A stretch of DNA of 64,000 nucleotides from DAOUJI01 sp965219565 (GCA_965219565.1 OZ244780.1:992001-1056000); one strand, 5' to 3'. Numbered from the stretch's first letter, positions 48,483 through 57,176 are shown. Notes: generated by a model not told the origin, from the letters alone. A program made the numbers and translations.

Positions 48483-49502
48483 ATGACCAACGGCAAAAGA
48501 CGGATACTCACGGGAATGCGTCCCACCGGAAAACTCCACCTGGGGCACTATGCGGGCGCTCTGGAAAACTGGGTGCGGCTGCAGCACGAGTATGAATGCT
48601 ACTTTCTAATCGCCGACTACCAGGCGCTGGGAGACCACATCCGAGACATCGCCGGAATACGCCGGTCGGTTATCGACGTGGCCATGGACTGGCTGTCCGT
48701 AGGGCTGGACCCTGAGGAGAATGCTTTCGTGGTCCAGAGCTACGTGCCTGAGCACGCAGAGTTGACCATGTACATGGCCATGCTCACTTCCCTGGGACGG
48801 CTCCAGCGCAATCCCACTCTGAAGAACGAGATGGCCCAGTTGGCCGACGAAAAGACCGAGGTGACTCTGGGGTTCTTCAATTACCCGGTGAGCCAGGTGG
48901 CCGACATACTTCTACCTAAGGGCGAGCTGGTGCCTGTGGGAGAGGACCAGGCGCCCCACATAGAGTTCGCAAGAGAGCTCGCCCGGAAGTTCAACCGGAC
49001 TTACGGGAAGGTTTTCCCCGAGCCCCGTGCCATGGTGGGCAGGGTGCCCCGGCTGGTGGGAGTGGACGGTCAGGCCAAGATGAGCAAGAGTCTGGACAAT
49101 GCCATCTATCTGTCCGACGACGCCAAGACCGTCGAGAATAAGATTAAGCGCATGATCACCGACGTGACGGGCAAGAATCCTCGCCTCAAGGCCACCGATC
49201 CCGGCGTGGTTGAGTATAATCCGGTGTTCCTGTACCACGACGCCTTCAACCCCGACACCCAAGAGGTGGATGACTTGAAGGACCGCTACGGGAAAGGAAT
49301 GGTCAGTGATGCCGAAGTGAAGCAATCTCTGATCAAGGCCCTCAACGACTTCCTTGATCCCATCCGCGAGAGGCGCGCCCACTACGAGTCCAATGTCGGT
49401 GAGGTGAACGAGGCGATAGACTCCGGGACCAAGCGCGCCAAGGTCATAGCCCAACAGACGATGCAGGAAGTCCGCGAGGCCATGCAGGTCATATACACGT
49501 GA
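48483..49502 (+). CDS. trpS: Tryptophanyl-tRNA synthetase
   Basis: A 339-residue class I synthetase with the HIGH-like motif HLGHYAGAL near residue 20 and KMSKSLD near residue 200; MRPTGKLHLGHY and the YPVSQVADIL segment are diagnostic for TrpRS. ATG 48483 has AACAAGGAGCGGA in front. It is the first gene behind the T-box, so the synthetase and tryptophan synthesis are induced by the same shortage signal. Confidence 0.96.
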   Translation: MTNGKRRILTGMRPTGKLHLGHYAGALENWVRLQHEYECYFLIADYQALGDHIRDIAGIRRSVIDVAMDWLSVGLDPEENAFVVQSYVPEHAELTMYMAMLTSLGRLQRNPTLKNEMAQLADEKTEVTLGFFNYPVSQVADILLPKGELVPVGEDQAPHIEFARELARKFNRTYGKVFPEPRAMVGRVPRLVGVDGQAKMSKSLDNAIYLSDDAKTVENKIKRMITDVTGKNPRLKATDPGVVEYNPVFLYHDAFNPDTQEVDDLKDRYGKGMVSDAEVKQSLIKALNDFLDPIRERRAHYESNVGEVNEAIDSGTKRAKVIAQQTMQEVREAMQVIYT

Positions 49503-49554
49503 CCTTGCGGCCTACAGGCTCCACGGGAGACATCCAAGAAAGTATGGACAAGCC

Positions 49555-51003
49555 ATGTATAAACCGACTCTGGACGAAGTGAAGGCCATGGCGGGCCAGG
49601 GCAACCTGGTCCCCATATACCGGGAGATTGAAGCTGACCTGGAGACTCCAGTCTCCGCGTATTTAAAGGTGGCCCGGTCTCCCTACTCTTTCCTACTGGA
49701 AAGCGTCGAAGGCGGGGAGAAGCTGGCCCGGTACAGTTTTATCGGCACGGACCCCTACAAGATTCTCAAGACAGGCAGGGGCACCGCAGAGGGCGCCGTA
49801 GACCCCCTCATTCCCATCAAGGCGGAGATGGACAAGTATAAGCTGATCCCTACACCGGAGCTGCCCAGGTTCCACGGCGGCGGCGTCGGATACCTGGCCT
49901 ACGACGTGGTGAGATATTTCGAGCCGAGACTCAAAGAACCTCCGCAGGACACCCTGGGACTTCCCGAGTCGGTCTTCATGTTCACCGACACTCTCCTGGT
50001 GTTCGACCATCTTGCCCACACCATCAAAGTGGTCAGCCATGTATTTCTAGATGGCGACGTGGAAGCGGCGTACAGGGACGCCGTGGCCAAGATAGAGCGC
50101 ATGGTGGACCGGCTAACGATGCCCCTGGAGTTCCCGCGCTCTTTGAAAGTGGACCCCTCAACGGTGGGGCAACCTGTGGAGTCCAGCTTCACCCAGGCCG
50201 AGTATGAAGCGGCGGTGGAGGAGGCGGTTGAATACACCCATGCCGGGGACATCATCCAGGTGGTGCCCTCCCAACGGCTGCGGCGCAAGACCGATGCCCA
50301 TCCCTTTCAGATATATCGCGCCCTGCGTTCTATCAACCCATCGCCTTACATGTATTATCTGGAATTGGGCGATATGCATATTGTTGGCGCATCCATAGAA
50401 ACGCTGGTGCGGGCCGAGGACGGAGTCGTCGTCACCCACCCCATCGCCGGCACCCGACCCAGAGGGAGCACTCCAGCCGAGGATGCGGCCCTGGAAGAGG
50501 AGCTAAAGACCAGCGAGAAGCAGCGGGCCGAACACATCATGCTGGTGGACCTCGCGCGAAACGACGTGGGCCGTGTCAGCATTCCGGGTTCGGTGCACGT
50601 TCCCGACCTGATGTACGTCGAGAAGTACTCCAGGGTCATGCACCTCGTGTCTCACGTGGAGGGGCGGCTGAAGCCTGAGCTTAACGCTTACGACGCACTG
50701 CGGGCGTGCTTCCCGGCGGGGACTCTGTCCGGCGCCCCCAAGATACGGGCTATGGAGATCATCAGCGAGCTGGAGGGCGACAAGCGAGGCCCCTACGGCG
50801 GCGCTGTGGGGTACTTCAGCTTCTCGGGCAACGTGGACACGGCTATCGTACTGAGGACGGCGGTCATCAAAGACGGCGTGGCCTATGTGCAGGCGGGAGG
50901 AGGAGTGGTGGCCGACTCCACGCCCACCGACGAGTACGAAGAGACCCTCCACAAGGCCGGAGCCCTGCTCCGCGCTATCGACAAGGCCGAAGGCCTGGCG
51001 TAG
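49555..51003 (+). CDS. trpE: Anthranilate synthase component I
   Basis: A 482-residue chorismate-binding enzyme. The N-terminal domain has SPYSFLLESVEGGEKLARYSF, with the LLES motif used for tryptophan feedback. The C-terminal part holds IIQVVPSQRL, PIAGTRPRG, VDLARNDVGRVS and CFPAGTLSGAPKIRAMEII, all typical. It is 52 bases after trpS. TrpG is the ammonia donor and is encoded at 52417, with five other genes between. Confidence 0.95.
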   Translation: MYKPTLDEVKAMAGQGNLVPIYREIEADLETPVSAYLKVARSPYSFLLESVEGGEKLARYSFIGTDPYKILKTGRGTAEGAVDPLIPIKAEMDKYKLIPTPELPRFHGGGVGYLAYDVVRYFEPRLKEPPQDTLGLPESVFMFTDTLLVFDHLAHTIKVVSHVFLDGDVEAAYRDAVAKIERMVDRLTMPLEFPRSLKVDPSTVGQPVESSFTQAEYEAAVEEAVEYTHAGDIIQVVPSQRLRRKTDAHPFQIYRALRSINPSPYMYYLELGDMHIVGASIETLVRAEDGVVVTHPIAGTRPRGSTPAEDAALEEELKTSEKQRAEHIMLVDLARNDVGRVSIPGSVHVPDLMYVEKYSRVMHLVSHVEGRLKPELNAYDALRACFPAGTLSGAPKIRAMEIISELEGDKRGPYGGAVGYFSFSGNVDTAIVLRTAVIKDGVAYVQAGGGVVADSTPTDEYEETLHKAGALLRAIDKAEGLA

Positions 51004-51040
51004 GCGACCCTGCCATCGACAACTGAGAAAAGACTGTTGA

Positions 51041-51277
51041 GTGAAGTTCACCGACTACTTTTTGAACATGCGCCGCCGTCCTGACCGTGCTGTCATTGAA
51101 TTAGACTGGATTCAGCGTGTGATAGACTATCCGACAAGAGAAGCTGTTCAAGCCGATGGACGCATTCGTCGATGGGCGTCAATTTCGGAGATGGGTGGAA
51201 GATGGCTTCGGGTTATTCTATTGCCGGACAAGGAAACCGTACATAACGCTTTCTTTGACAGGTCGTTCAAGCTATGA
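51041..51277 (+). CDS. DUF4258-like small protein
   Basis: A 78-residue protein starting at GTG 51041. The pattern HxR-like RRPDRAVIELDWIQRVIDYP, then GRIRRWASISEMGGRWLRVILLPDKETVHNAFFD, is the kind seen in DUF4258 proteins, which are commonly paired with DUF2283 proteins as here. Its stop TGA overlaps the ATG of the next gene (ATGA). A toxin-antitoxin type role has been suggested for such pairs but is unproven. Confidence 0.6.
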   Translation: MKFTDYFLNMRRRPDRAVIELDWIQRVIDYPTREAVQADGRIRRWASISEMGGRWLRVILLPDKETVHNAFFDRSFKL

Positions 51278-51471
51278 AGATTAAATACTACCGAGACACG
51301 GACACCCTCTACATCGAGCTTTGCGCCGCCGAGGTGGACGAGACGCGAGACTTGGACGAAAACACCCTTCTCGATCTAGACAGAGATGGGCGACTCTGTG
51401 CCATAACTATCGAGCACGCCAGCGACCGTATGGCTATTCCATCTTTCTCGTATGAGCAAATCCCGGCCTGA
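51274..51471 (+). CDS. DUF2283 protein
   Basis: A 65-residue protein with the DUF2283 signature YYRDTDTLYIEL and DLDENTLLDLDRDGRLCAITIEHAS. It is translationally coupled to the DUF4258-like gene by ATGA. Candidate antitoxin or regulatory partner. Confidence 0.8.
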   Translation: MKIKYYRDTDTLYIELCAAEVDETRDLDENTLLDLDRDGRLCAITIEHASDRMAIPSFSYEQIPA

Positions 51472-51515
51472 TCCACACTTGATCGGAATGGCGTATTCCG
51501 AGAGAACGTGACTCC

Positions 51516-51851
51516 ATGGTGCATTTGACGACTGACGAACAGGCGTGGTTAGACGAGTATAGGCGCGAACTTAAGGAGCGTTTTCCGGGGAACGTGGAAG
51601 ACGTTGTTATCTTTGGCTCAAAGGCCCGGGGCGACGACCGCCCCGATAGTGACGTAGATGTGTTGGTGGTCCTCCGGGAAGGAGGCAGACAAATTAAGAG
51701 GGAAGCCCGTCTTCTGGGCCACAGGCTCGCGGCTGCCTCAAACGCTGTCCCGTCAATCCTGGTTTACACCGACTCTGAATGGCAAGACCGAGCAAGAGGC
51801 GGTTCGCCATTTTACCGATCTGTAATGCGTGATGGAGTGCGCGTGCTGTGA
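51516..51851 (+). CDS. Minimal nucleotidyltransferase (MNT-type)
   Basis: A 111-residue nucleotidyltransferase with VVIFGSKARGDDRPDSDVDVLVVL, the GSxARGx(n)SDxDxxV motif, including the two metal-binding Asp. Such MNT proteins usually pair with a HEPN protein as toxin-antitoxin systems. The following gene overlaps by GTGA but is only a stub (51848-51934). Confidence 0.85.
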   Translation: MVHLTTDEQAWLDEYRRELKERFPGNVEDVVIFGSKARGDDRPDSDVDVLVVLREGGRQIKREARLLGHRLAAASNAVPSILVYTDSEWQDRARGGSPFYRSVMRDGVRVL

Positions 51852-51934
51852 ACCAAGCGGTTGTCGGAGAGTTGAAACGAGCTGGGAGACGGGTAAGCTC
51901 TGCTGGGTGTTCCATACTGGGGCAGGCAATGTGA
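51848..51934 (+). pseudogene. Probable remnant of a HEPN partner gene
   Basis: A GTG at 51848 overlaps the TGA of the nucleotidyltransferase gene, the usual coupling in MNT-HEPN pairs. The frame gives only 28 residues (NQAVVGELKRAGRRV at the start, compatible with the first HEPN helix) and stops at 51934. No HEPN Rx4-6H motif is left. It may be a deleted partner or just chance. Confidence 0.4.
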
Positions 51935-51965
51935 ATGTAGAACAGATAAATCCGGAAGGAGTGAA

Positions 51966-52412
51966 ATGCTGAAATCGTTTTATCACACGGGGTTTGTAGT
52001 CAAGAACCTGGAAGAGTCAGTCAAGTTCTACACCGATATCATGGGACTCAACCTCAAGCGGGAACCCTTCGAGGCCACTGGAGAGTCCACTGAACAGGTG
52101 ACGGGACTGAAGGGCGTCACCATGAAAGTGGCCTTCGTAGACCTGATGAACGGCCATCACCTTGAGCTTATCGAGTACGTATATCCCCCTGGCACAGAGG
52201 CCCACACCAACATAAACGACCTTGGCGCCGCTCATATAGCCTTCTACATAGACCGGGCGGAAGAGCTTTACGAAACGGCCAGCGCCAAGGGCGTAAAGTT
52301 TGTGAATCCTCCATCCTACCGTTACAACGACCAGGGCGAAATCATCCGAAAGACCTTCTATGCCAGGGACCCGGACGGGAACTGGATGGAGTTCATAGAG
52401 GCCCTGGAGTAG
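51966..52412 (+). CDS. VOC-family (glyoxalase-like) protein
   Basis: A 148-residue vicinal-oxygen-chelate protein with two beta-alpha-beta-beta-beta modules: FYHTGFVVKNLEESVKFYTDIMGL (metal His), HHLELIEYV (Glu), AAHIAFYID (His) and ARDPDGNWMEFIE (Glu). All four metal ligands of a methylmalonyl-CoA-epimerase/glyoxalase-type site are present. It is followed after four bases by trpG. GGAAGGAGTGAA precedes ATG. No link to tryptophan is known. Confidence 0.88.
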   Translation: MLKSFYHTGFVVKNLEESVKFYTDIMGLNLKREPFEATGESTEQVTGLKGVTMKVAFVDLMNGHHLELIEYVYPPGTEAHTNINDLGAAHIAFYIDRAEELYETASAKGVKFVNPPSYRYNDQGEIIRKTFYARDPDGNWMEFIEALE

Positions 52413-52416
52413 GCCC

Positions 52417-52995
52417 GTGATTCTCCTCATAGACAATTACGACAGCTTCACCTACAACCTCTACCAATATCTGTGTGAGCTGGGCGCTGAGGTCGTGGTA
52501 AGGCGCAACGACGAGTTGACTCCTGAGGATGTGGAATCCCTGGAGCCAACGGGCATCGTCGTGTCTCCGGGTCCATGCACCCCCAAAGAGGCCGGAGTGT
52601 CCAACGACGTGATACTGCGCTGGGGGCCCACGATCCCCACGCTGGGCGTGTGCCTGGGGCACCAGTGCATCGGCAGCGCCTTCGGAGGCGTCGTGGACCG
52701 TGCCGGGGAAATCATGCACGGCAAGACCTCCATGGTCCACCACGACGGCAAGGGCGTCTTCAAGGGACTCCCGGACCCCTTCGAGGCCATACGCTACCAC
52801 TCCCTGGCAGTCTACAAAGAAGACCTGCCGGACTCGCTGGAGGTCACGGCTTGGACCGACAATGGGATTATCATGGGTCTGCGCCACAAGGAGCACCCGA
52901 TAGAGGGGATTCAATTTCACCCGGAGTCCATTATGACTCCCGTGGGCAAAGACCTCCTACAGAACTATCTCGACCAGGTGTATGGCAACAGCTAA
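52417..52995 (+). CDS. trpG: Anthranilate synthase component II
   Basis: A 192-residue class I glutaminase giving ammonia to TrpE. LLIDNYDSFTYNLYQYL, VVSPGPCTPKEAG, the nucleophile GVCLGHQCIG (Cys) and the pair in QFHPESIMT are present. GTG 52417 follows the VOC gene directly. PabA activity with the same glutaminase is also common. Separated from trpE by five genes. Confidence 0.94.
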   Translation: MILLIDNYDSFTYNLYQYLCELGAEVVVRRNDELTPEDVESLEPTGIVVSPGPCTPKEAGVSNDVILRWGPTIPTLGVCLGHQCIGSAFGGVVDRAGEIMHGKTSMVHHDGKGVFKGLPDPFEAIRYHSLAVYKEDLPDSLEVTAWTDNGIIMGLRHKEHPIEGIQFHPESIMTPVGKDLLQNYLDQVYGNS

Positions 52996-53035
52996 GACAG
53001 CTCCCCAAGCCGGCAAAACAAGCAGGAGGTAGTCG

Positions 53036-53857
53036 ATGACAACGCCGTCCAGCGAAGGTCCTATGGGTGTGTGGCGTCCCCCGGCGTCGCGGAAGATGCG
53101 GGAAAACCGGGTCAAGCGAGTGTTGAGGGAGGGGAAGTGCGCCGTCTGCATCTACGGCGTTCCCACAGGCGACATGGCTGAGGTGATGGGCAACCTGGGC
53201 TACGACGCCATCTGGATTGAGATGGAACATGCACCGCCTACGCTGACATTGAGGGACGTGGGCGAGATTTCCCGGGCCTGCGACCTATGGGGGATGAGCT
53301 CCATCTGCCGGGTGCCCAACGACCCCTGGATGATAACCCGTGTGTTGGACGCGGGATGCGATGGCGTGGCCGTGCCTCACGTACGCACCAAAGCCGAGGC
53401 TGAGGCAGTCGTGCAGGCTGCCAAGTACGGACCCATCGGGCGCCGAGGCGACTACACAGGGCGCCAAGGAATCGGAGTCGCCAACACCAGGGACGCCGCC
53501 AACAAAGAGACCCTTGTCATGGTCTTTGTGGAAGAGGTAGAGGGCGTCAAGAACCTGGACGAAATCCTGGAGGTGCAACACATAGACGTGATTTTCCTTG
53601 GCGCCGGAGACCTGTCCCAGGACATGGGCTACGCGGGCCAACGGTATCACCCGGAAGTCCAGGCGGTCGTCGACGACATGATACGCAAGTGCGCTACAGC
53701 CGGAATAGCCGCCGGAGTGGTCACCAATGACGACGACGTAGAAGACTATGTTGCGAAGGGGGCCAGGTTTTTCCACATCGGCTGGCAGACCTGGGTGGCC
53801 AAGGGAACGACGGCGTACATTGAGAAGATAACCCAGAAGATGAACAGCCTGCCTTAG
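53036..53857 (+). CDS. HpcH/HpaI-type aldolase family protein
   Basis: A 273-residue barrel of the HpcH/HpaI aldolase/citrate lyase superfamily: YDAIWIEMEHAPPT, RVPNDPWMITRVLDAGCDGVAVPHVRTKAEAEAVVQAAKY (phosphate/metal site) and FVEEVEGVKNLDEIL (metal Glu), LGAGDLSQDMG (metal Asp). AGGAGG precedes ATG 53036. Reaction is likely a retro-aldol cleavage of a 2-keto acid; not part of tryptophan synthesis. Confidence 0.86.
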   Translation: MTTPSSEGPMGVWRPPASRKMRENRVKRVLREGKCAVCIYGVPTGDMAEVMGNLGYDAIWIEMEHAPPTLTLRDVGEISRACDLWGMSSICRVPNDPWMITRVLDAGCDGVAVPHVRTKAEAEAVVQAAKYGPIGRRGDYTGRQGIGVANTRDAANKETLVMVFVEEVEGVKNLDEILEVQHIDVIFLGAGDLSQDMGYAGQRYHPEVQAVVDDMIRKCATAGIAAGVVTNDDDVEDYVAKGARFFHIGWQTWVAKGTTAYIEKITQKMNSLP

Positions 53858-53922
53858 CATCAGGCGGCGGTATGCTAGAATACACCTGAACGGACTCAGA
53901 GGGAAAAGGGGAAGAAGCCGAC

Positions 53923-54333
53923 ATGGTTTCCGCAAGCTCAAGACGAGTCATGGAATTCACCCAGCATATATATCTGGGCATCCTGGCCACGGTTTATCCC
54001 AGCGGGGGTCCCCAAGCCTTCCCCGTCTGGTTCGACTATGACGGAGACCGGTTCAACATTGCCACGGACGCCGACGCCGTCAAGGTGCGGAACATCAGGA
54101 CGAATTCCAAGGTGGCTCTGTGCATCACTGACACCTCCCGGCAGGTGAGGTCGCTGACGGTGCTGGGCGACGCCGAGGTGGAGATGAACAACCTGGCCGC
54201 CCAAGACCTGCACAAGAGACTGGCAGTGCGCTACATGGGCCAGGACGAGGGAGAGGAATGGGCTGAGTCCATGGGCGGGGACGAAATGGCCATAGTGCGA
54301 ATTGTCCCGACCAACTTTCTGTGGACCGGCTAG
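53923..54333 (+). CDS. PPOX-class F420/FMN-binding protein
   Basis: A 136-residue split-barrel protein of the pyridoxamine-phosphate-oxidase-like class: YLGILATVYPSGGPQAFPVWFDYDGDRFNIATDADAVKVRNIRTNSKVALCI is standard for F420-dependent or FMN-binding PPOX enzymes. Small size and no C-terminal extension. Substrate unknown; a reductase role is likely. Confidence 0.83.
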   Translation: MVSASSRRVMEFTQHIYLGILATVYPSGGPQAFPVWFDYDGDRFNIATDADAVKVRNIRTNSKVALCITDTSRQVRSLTVLGDAEVEMNNLAAQDLHKRLAVRYMGQDEGEEWAESMGGDEMAIVRIVPTNFLWTG

Positions 54334-54359
54334 CCGGCGTCGGGCTATAGGCTCAAAAC

Positions 54360-55382
54360 ATGCCTCTTAAGATACAACAGTTCCTTGACCCACTTCTCGA
54401 CGGCCAGTCCTTGTCGATGGACGAGGCGGCGTCAGTCATGGAAGAAATCATGGAGGGAGAAACGACGCCGGTCCAGCTGTCGGCCTTCCTTTCAGCATTG
54501 CGCGCCAAAGGAGAGACTGCCGAGGAGATAGCCGGCATGGCTTCGGTCATGCGTCGAAAGGCTGTCCAGGTGTCTGTAGAGGGAGACGTGGTAGACACCG
54601 CTGGGACCGGCGGCGACGGAAAAGGCAGTTTCAACGTGTCCACCGCGGCAGCTCTAATAGCCGCCGGAGCTGGCCTTAAAGTGGCCAAGCACGGCAACCG
54701 GGCCGTGACCGGCTCGTGCGGAAGCGCCGACGTGCTGGAGGCCCTAGGGGTGAAGATTGACCTGGGGCCTGACGGAGTGGAACGGTGTATTGACGAGGTT
54801 GGTTTCGGCTTCATGTTCGCGCCGACCTATCATCCCGCCATGCGTCATGCCATGCCCGTGCGCCGCGAATTGGGTGTGCGGACCGTATTCAACCTGTTGG
54901 GGCCGTTGACCAATCCCGCTGGGGCGAAGCGCCAATTGCTGGGTGTGGCCGACCCACATATGTGTGAAACAATGTCCCAGGCCCTTGGTCTGCTGGGCGC
55001 CGAACACTCTATGGTCGTGCATGGAGAGGACGGGCTGGACGAGTTGACCCTAGGGGGCATGACCCACGTTTGGGAGACTGAAGGCGGAGTCACGCAGAAA
55101 TACGTGTTGTGGCCGGAAGACTGCGCTATGATGCCATGTTCACTAGACGAAATTAAGGGCGGGACTCCTGAAGAAAGCGCTCGAATGATGAGGGAGACGC
55201 TCCAAGGAGAACGGGGCCCGTTGCGGGACCTGGTCGTGTTCAATACCGCCGCTGTGCTGCAAGTTGGTGGACTGGTTCCCGACTTCATAGAGGGGCGTGG
55301 CCGGGTCCTGGGGGCCATCGATAGCGGCGCGGCCCTGCGGACCCTCGACAACCTCGCGGCCCTGAGCCAGTCCCTGGCCTGA
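54360..55382 (+). CDS. trpD: Anthranilate phosphoribosyltransferase
   Basis: A 340-residue enzyme joining anthranilate to PRPP. The PRPP loop is DTAGTGGDGKGSFNVSTAAALIAAGAG, followed by KHGNRAVTGSCGSADVLEALG and the YHPAMRHAMPVRRELGVRTVFNLLGPLTNPA block. Family length is normal. It is 27 bases after the PPOX gene. Confidence 0.95.
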   Translation: MPLKIQQFLDPLLDGQSLSMDEAASVMEEIMEGETTPVQLSAFLSALRAKGETAEEIAGMASVMRRKAVQVSVEGDVVDTAGTGGDGKGSFNVSTAAALIAAGAGLKVAKHGNRAVTGSCGSADVLEALGVKIDLGPDGVERCIDEVGFGFMFAPTYHPAMRHAMPVRRELGVRTVFNLLGPLTNPAGAKRQLLGVADPHMCETMSQALGLLGAEHSMVVHGEDGLDELTLGGMTHVWETEGGVTQKYVLWPEDCAMMPCSLDEIKGGTPEESARMMRETLQGERGPLRDLVVFNTAAVLQVGGLVPDFIEGRGRVLGAIDSGAALRTLDNLAALSQSLA

Positions 55383-55722
55383 AGCGGTTCGGACCGTGTC
55401 CAATTTGCGCCGCAGTCTCGGTCCGCTCGATTCCTCAACCCTTCCCCCAAGTGTCCGGCCGGTTTCCCTCGTCATTCCAGCGAAAGACGAACCATAGTAG
55501 GCGGGGTGGCCGCAATCCCCCGTCATTCCGGCGTAGGCCGGAATCCAGAATAGCCGGCGTGCTCAGTTGTGGTAGATACTAGAGTCCGGCCTTTGCCGAA
55601 GCGACGAAAAAGTGGCAGGAGAGACGAAAAGGACCAGGGAGACAAAGTAGCGAGAAACCGGTCGCGCAAAAATCGTACACGGCCGGTCGTACGAAAATGA
55701 ATAAAGAGGTGGAGTAGCCCAT
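55383..55722. other. Intergenic region with a REP-like repeat
   Basis: About 340 bases between trpD and trpC without a plausible gene. It contains a palindrome (55525-55544) and a degenerate copy at 55472-55490 (GTCATTCCAGCGAAAGACG). No promoter is obvious; trpC has GGTGGAG before its ATG. Confidence 0.6.
55525..55544. repeat. REP-like palindrome
   Basis: ATTCCGGC-GTAG-GCCGGAAT, flanked by CGTC and CCAG, resembles a motif (CATTCCGGC...GCCGGAATCCAG) widespread between bacterial genes. A degraded neighbour lies 50 bases upstream. Confidence 0.7.
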
Positions 55723-56511
55723 ATGACCACCATACTTGACGACATAGTCATGGCCAAGCGAGGCGAACTGGAAGCCCAGCGTTGGAACATGCCTCTTGAG
55801 GCTCTCGAAGAACAAATCGATTCCCAGCCTAGACCTCTGAACCTGAGCGGAGCCCTTATGGGAGACCGGGTGCGGTTGATAGCAGAGGTCAAGAAGGCGT
55901 CTCCCTCAAAGGGCCTCCTCTGTCCCGACTTCGACCCGGTGCGTCTGGCCTCAGCATACGTAGCCAACGGAGCGGCTGCCGTCTCCGTTGTTACCGACCT
56001 GCGCTTTCAGGGAGAGTTGGACCACCTGGGCTTGGTGAAGCAGGCCATCAGGGACAGCGGAACACCGGCGCTCAGGAAGGACTTCATCTTCGACCCGTAC
56101 CAGGTCTACGAAGCCCGGGCGTACGGGGCCGATGCTATTCTGCTCATCGTGTCCATACTGTCTCCGGGCGAGCTAAAGGACCTGCTGGCTCTCAGCCGCG
56201 AGTTCTGGATGCAGTGCCTGGTGGAGGTTCACACGGCTGAAGAGCTTGATATGGCGTTGGACGCCGGGGCGGAAATCATCGGCATCAACAACCGGGACCT
56301 CAAGACGTTCCACACCGACATTCAAGTGACCGCCGGAATCGCTCCGCGGGTGCCCAGGGGAAAGTTGGTGGTCAGTGAAAGCGGCATCAACACAGCCGAG
56401 CACATGACTTATCTAAAGGGTTTGGGTGTCCATGCCGCCTTGGTGGGTGAAGCTCTCGTCACAGCTCCCGATGCGGGCGTCAAGACGGCGGAGTTGGCGG
56501 GGCAAAGGTAA
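55723..56511 (+). CDS. trpC: Indole-3-glycerol phosphate synthase
   Basis: A 262-residue barrel. AEVKKASPSKGLL (catalytic Lys), LRKDFIFDPYQVYEARAYGADAILLI (Lys of the general acid) and NRDLKTFHTD, then VSESGI, cover the active site. No TrpF fusion. trpD is upstream across the 340-base gap; its stop overlaps the next start by one base (TAATG). Confidence 0.95.
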   Translation: MTTILDDIVMAKRGELEAQRWNMPLEALEEQIDSQPRPLNLSGALMGDRVRLIAEVKKASPSKGLLCPDFDPVRLASAYVANGAAAVSVVTDLRFQGELDHLGLVKQAIRDSGTPALRKDFIFDPYQVYEARAYGADAILLIVSILSPGELKDLLALSREFWMQCLVEVHTAEELDMALDAGAEIIGINNRDLKTFHTDIQVTAGIAPRVPRGKLVVSESGINTAEHMTYLKGLGVHAALVGEALVTAPDAGVKTAELAGQR

Positions 56512-56882
56512 TGGTTGGCGACCTAATTGGTGTGACCGTCTGGACCGAAGACCTTGAACGGCTGGTGGGGTTCTATAGAGACACACTGGGCCTGGCCCTG
56601 AGGGGGAGCCATAACGGCTGGGCCAACTTCGCCTTCGGAGAAATGCGGCTTAACCTGGGGTTGCACGATCGAGTCCACGGACCGGCCAAGGACCCTTATC
56701 GGGTTATGCTGTCCTTCAGAGTGGACGACATAGATGGCGAATACGGCAGGCTGTCGGAACAGGGGGTCAAGTTCATCAGAGTCCCCGAAAAGGAAGATTG
56801 GGGAGGTATGGTGGCGACCTTTCTGGACCCTGACGGCAACGTTCTTCAGCTTCTTGAGAAGCCTGACAGCGCGCTCGGATAG
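56511..56882 (+). CDS. VOC-family (glyoxalase-like) protein
   Basis: A 123-residue protein of the single-domain VOC type: VTVWTEDLERLVGFYRDTLGLALRG and VATFLDPDGNVLQLLE (metal Glu). The first strand has Thr/Val rather than His, so metal binding may differ from true glyoxalases. Start overlaps the trpC stop. It is the last gene of the cluster. Confidence 0.85.
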   Translation: MVGDLIGVTVWTEDLERLVGFYRDTLGLALRGSHNGWANFAFGEMRLNLGLHDRVHGPAKDPYRVMLSFRVDDIDGEYGRLSEQGVKFIRVPEKEDWGGMVATFLDPDGNVLQLLEKPDSALG

Positions 56883-56922
56883 ACGTCGCAGCCGGGCGTG
56901 CCTCCGTCGAATTCAGGTTTAC

Positions 56923-56952
56923 TTGAAACCGCAGGCGCATGCCGCCTATAAT
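56923..56952 (+). promoter_or_regulatory. Promoter of the tRNA-Val/Leu/Arg cluster
   Basis: TTGAAA (56923-56928), 18-base spacer, TATAAT (56947-56952). The first tRNA starts 16 bases after the -10 box. Confidence 0.75.
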
Positions 56953-56967
56953 TGATTGAACGATCCA

Positions 56968-57043
56968 GGGCGGTTAGCTCAGTGGTTAGAGCGCCTCGTT
57001 CACACCGAGGAGGTCAGAGGTTCAAATCCTCTATCGCCCACCA
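56968..57043 (+). tRNA. tRNA-Val (CAC)
   Basis: Acceptor GGGCGGT pairs with ATCGCCC; anticodon stem CCTCG/CGAGG with loop TTCACAC gives CAC, reading GUG. T-arm AGAGG-TTCAAAT-CCTCT. CCA encoded at 57041-57043. Confidence 0.95.
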
Positions 57044-57074
57044 TTAATACCGGGGACATGCCCCTGTAGAACAA

Positions 57075-57161
57075 GCCGAGGTGGCGGAACGGCAGACGCG
57101 CTGCGTTCAGGGCGCAGTGCCCCTTGCGGGCGTGTGGGTTCAAATCCCACTCTCGGCACCA
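57075..57161 (+). tRNA. tRNA-Leu (CAG)
   Basis: Acceptor GCCGAGG pairs with TCTCGGC (57151-57157); anticodon stem CTGCG/CGCAG with loop TTCAGGG gives CAG, reading CUG. The long variable arm TGCCCCTTGCGGGCG fits class II. CCA encoded. Confidence 0.95.
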
Positions 57162-57176
57162 TCGACAAGTCGGCAC

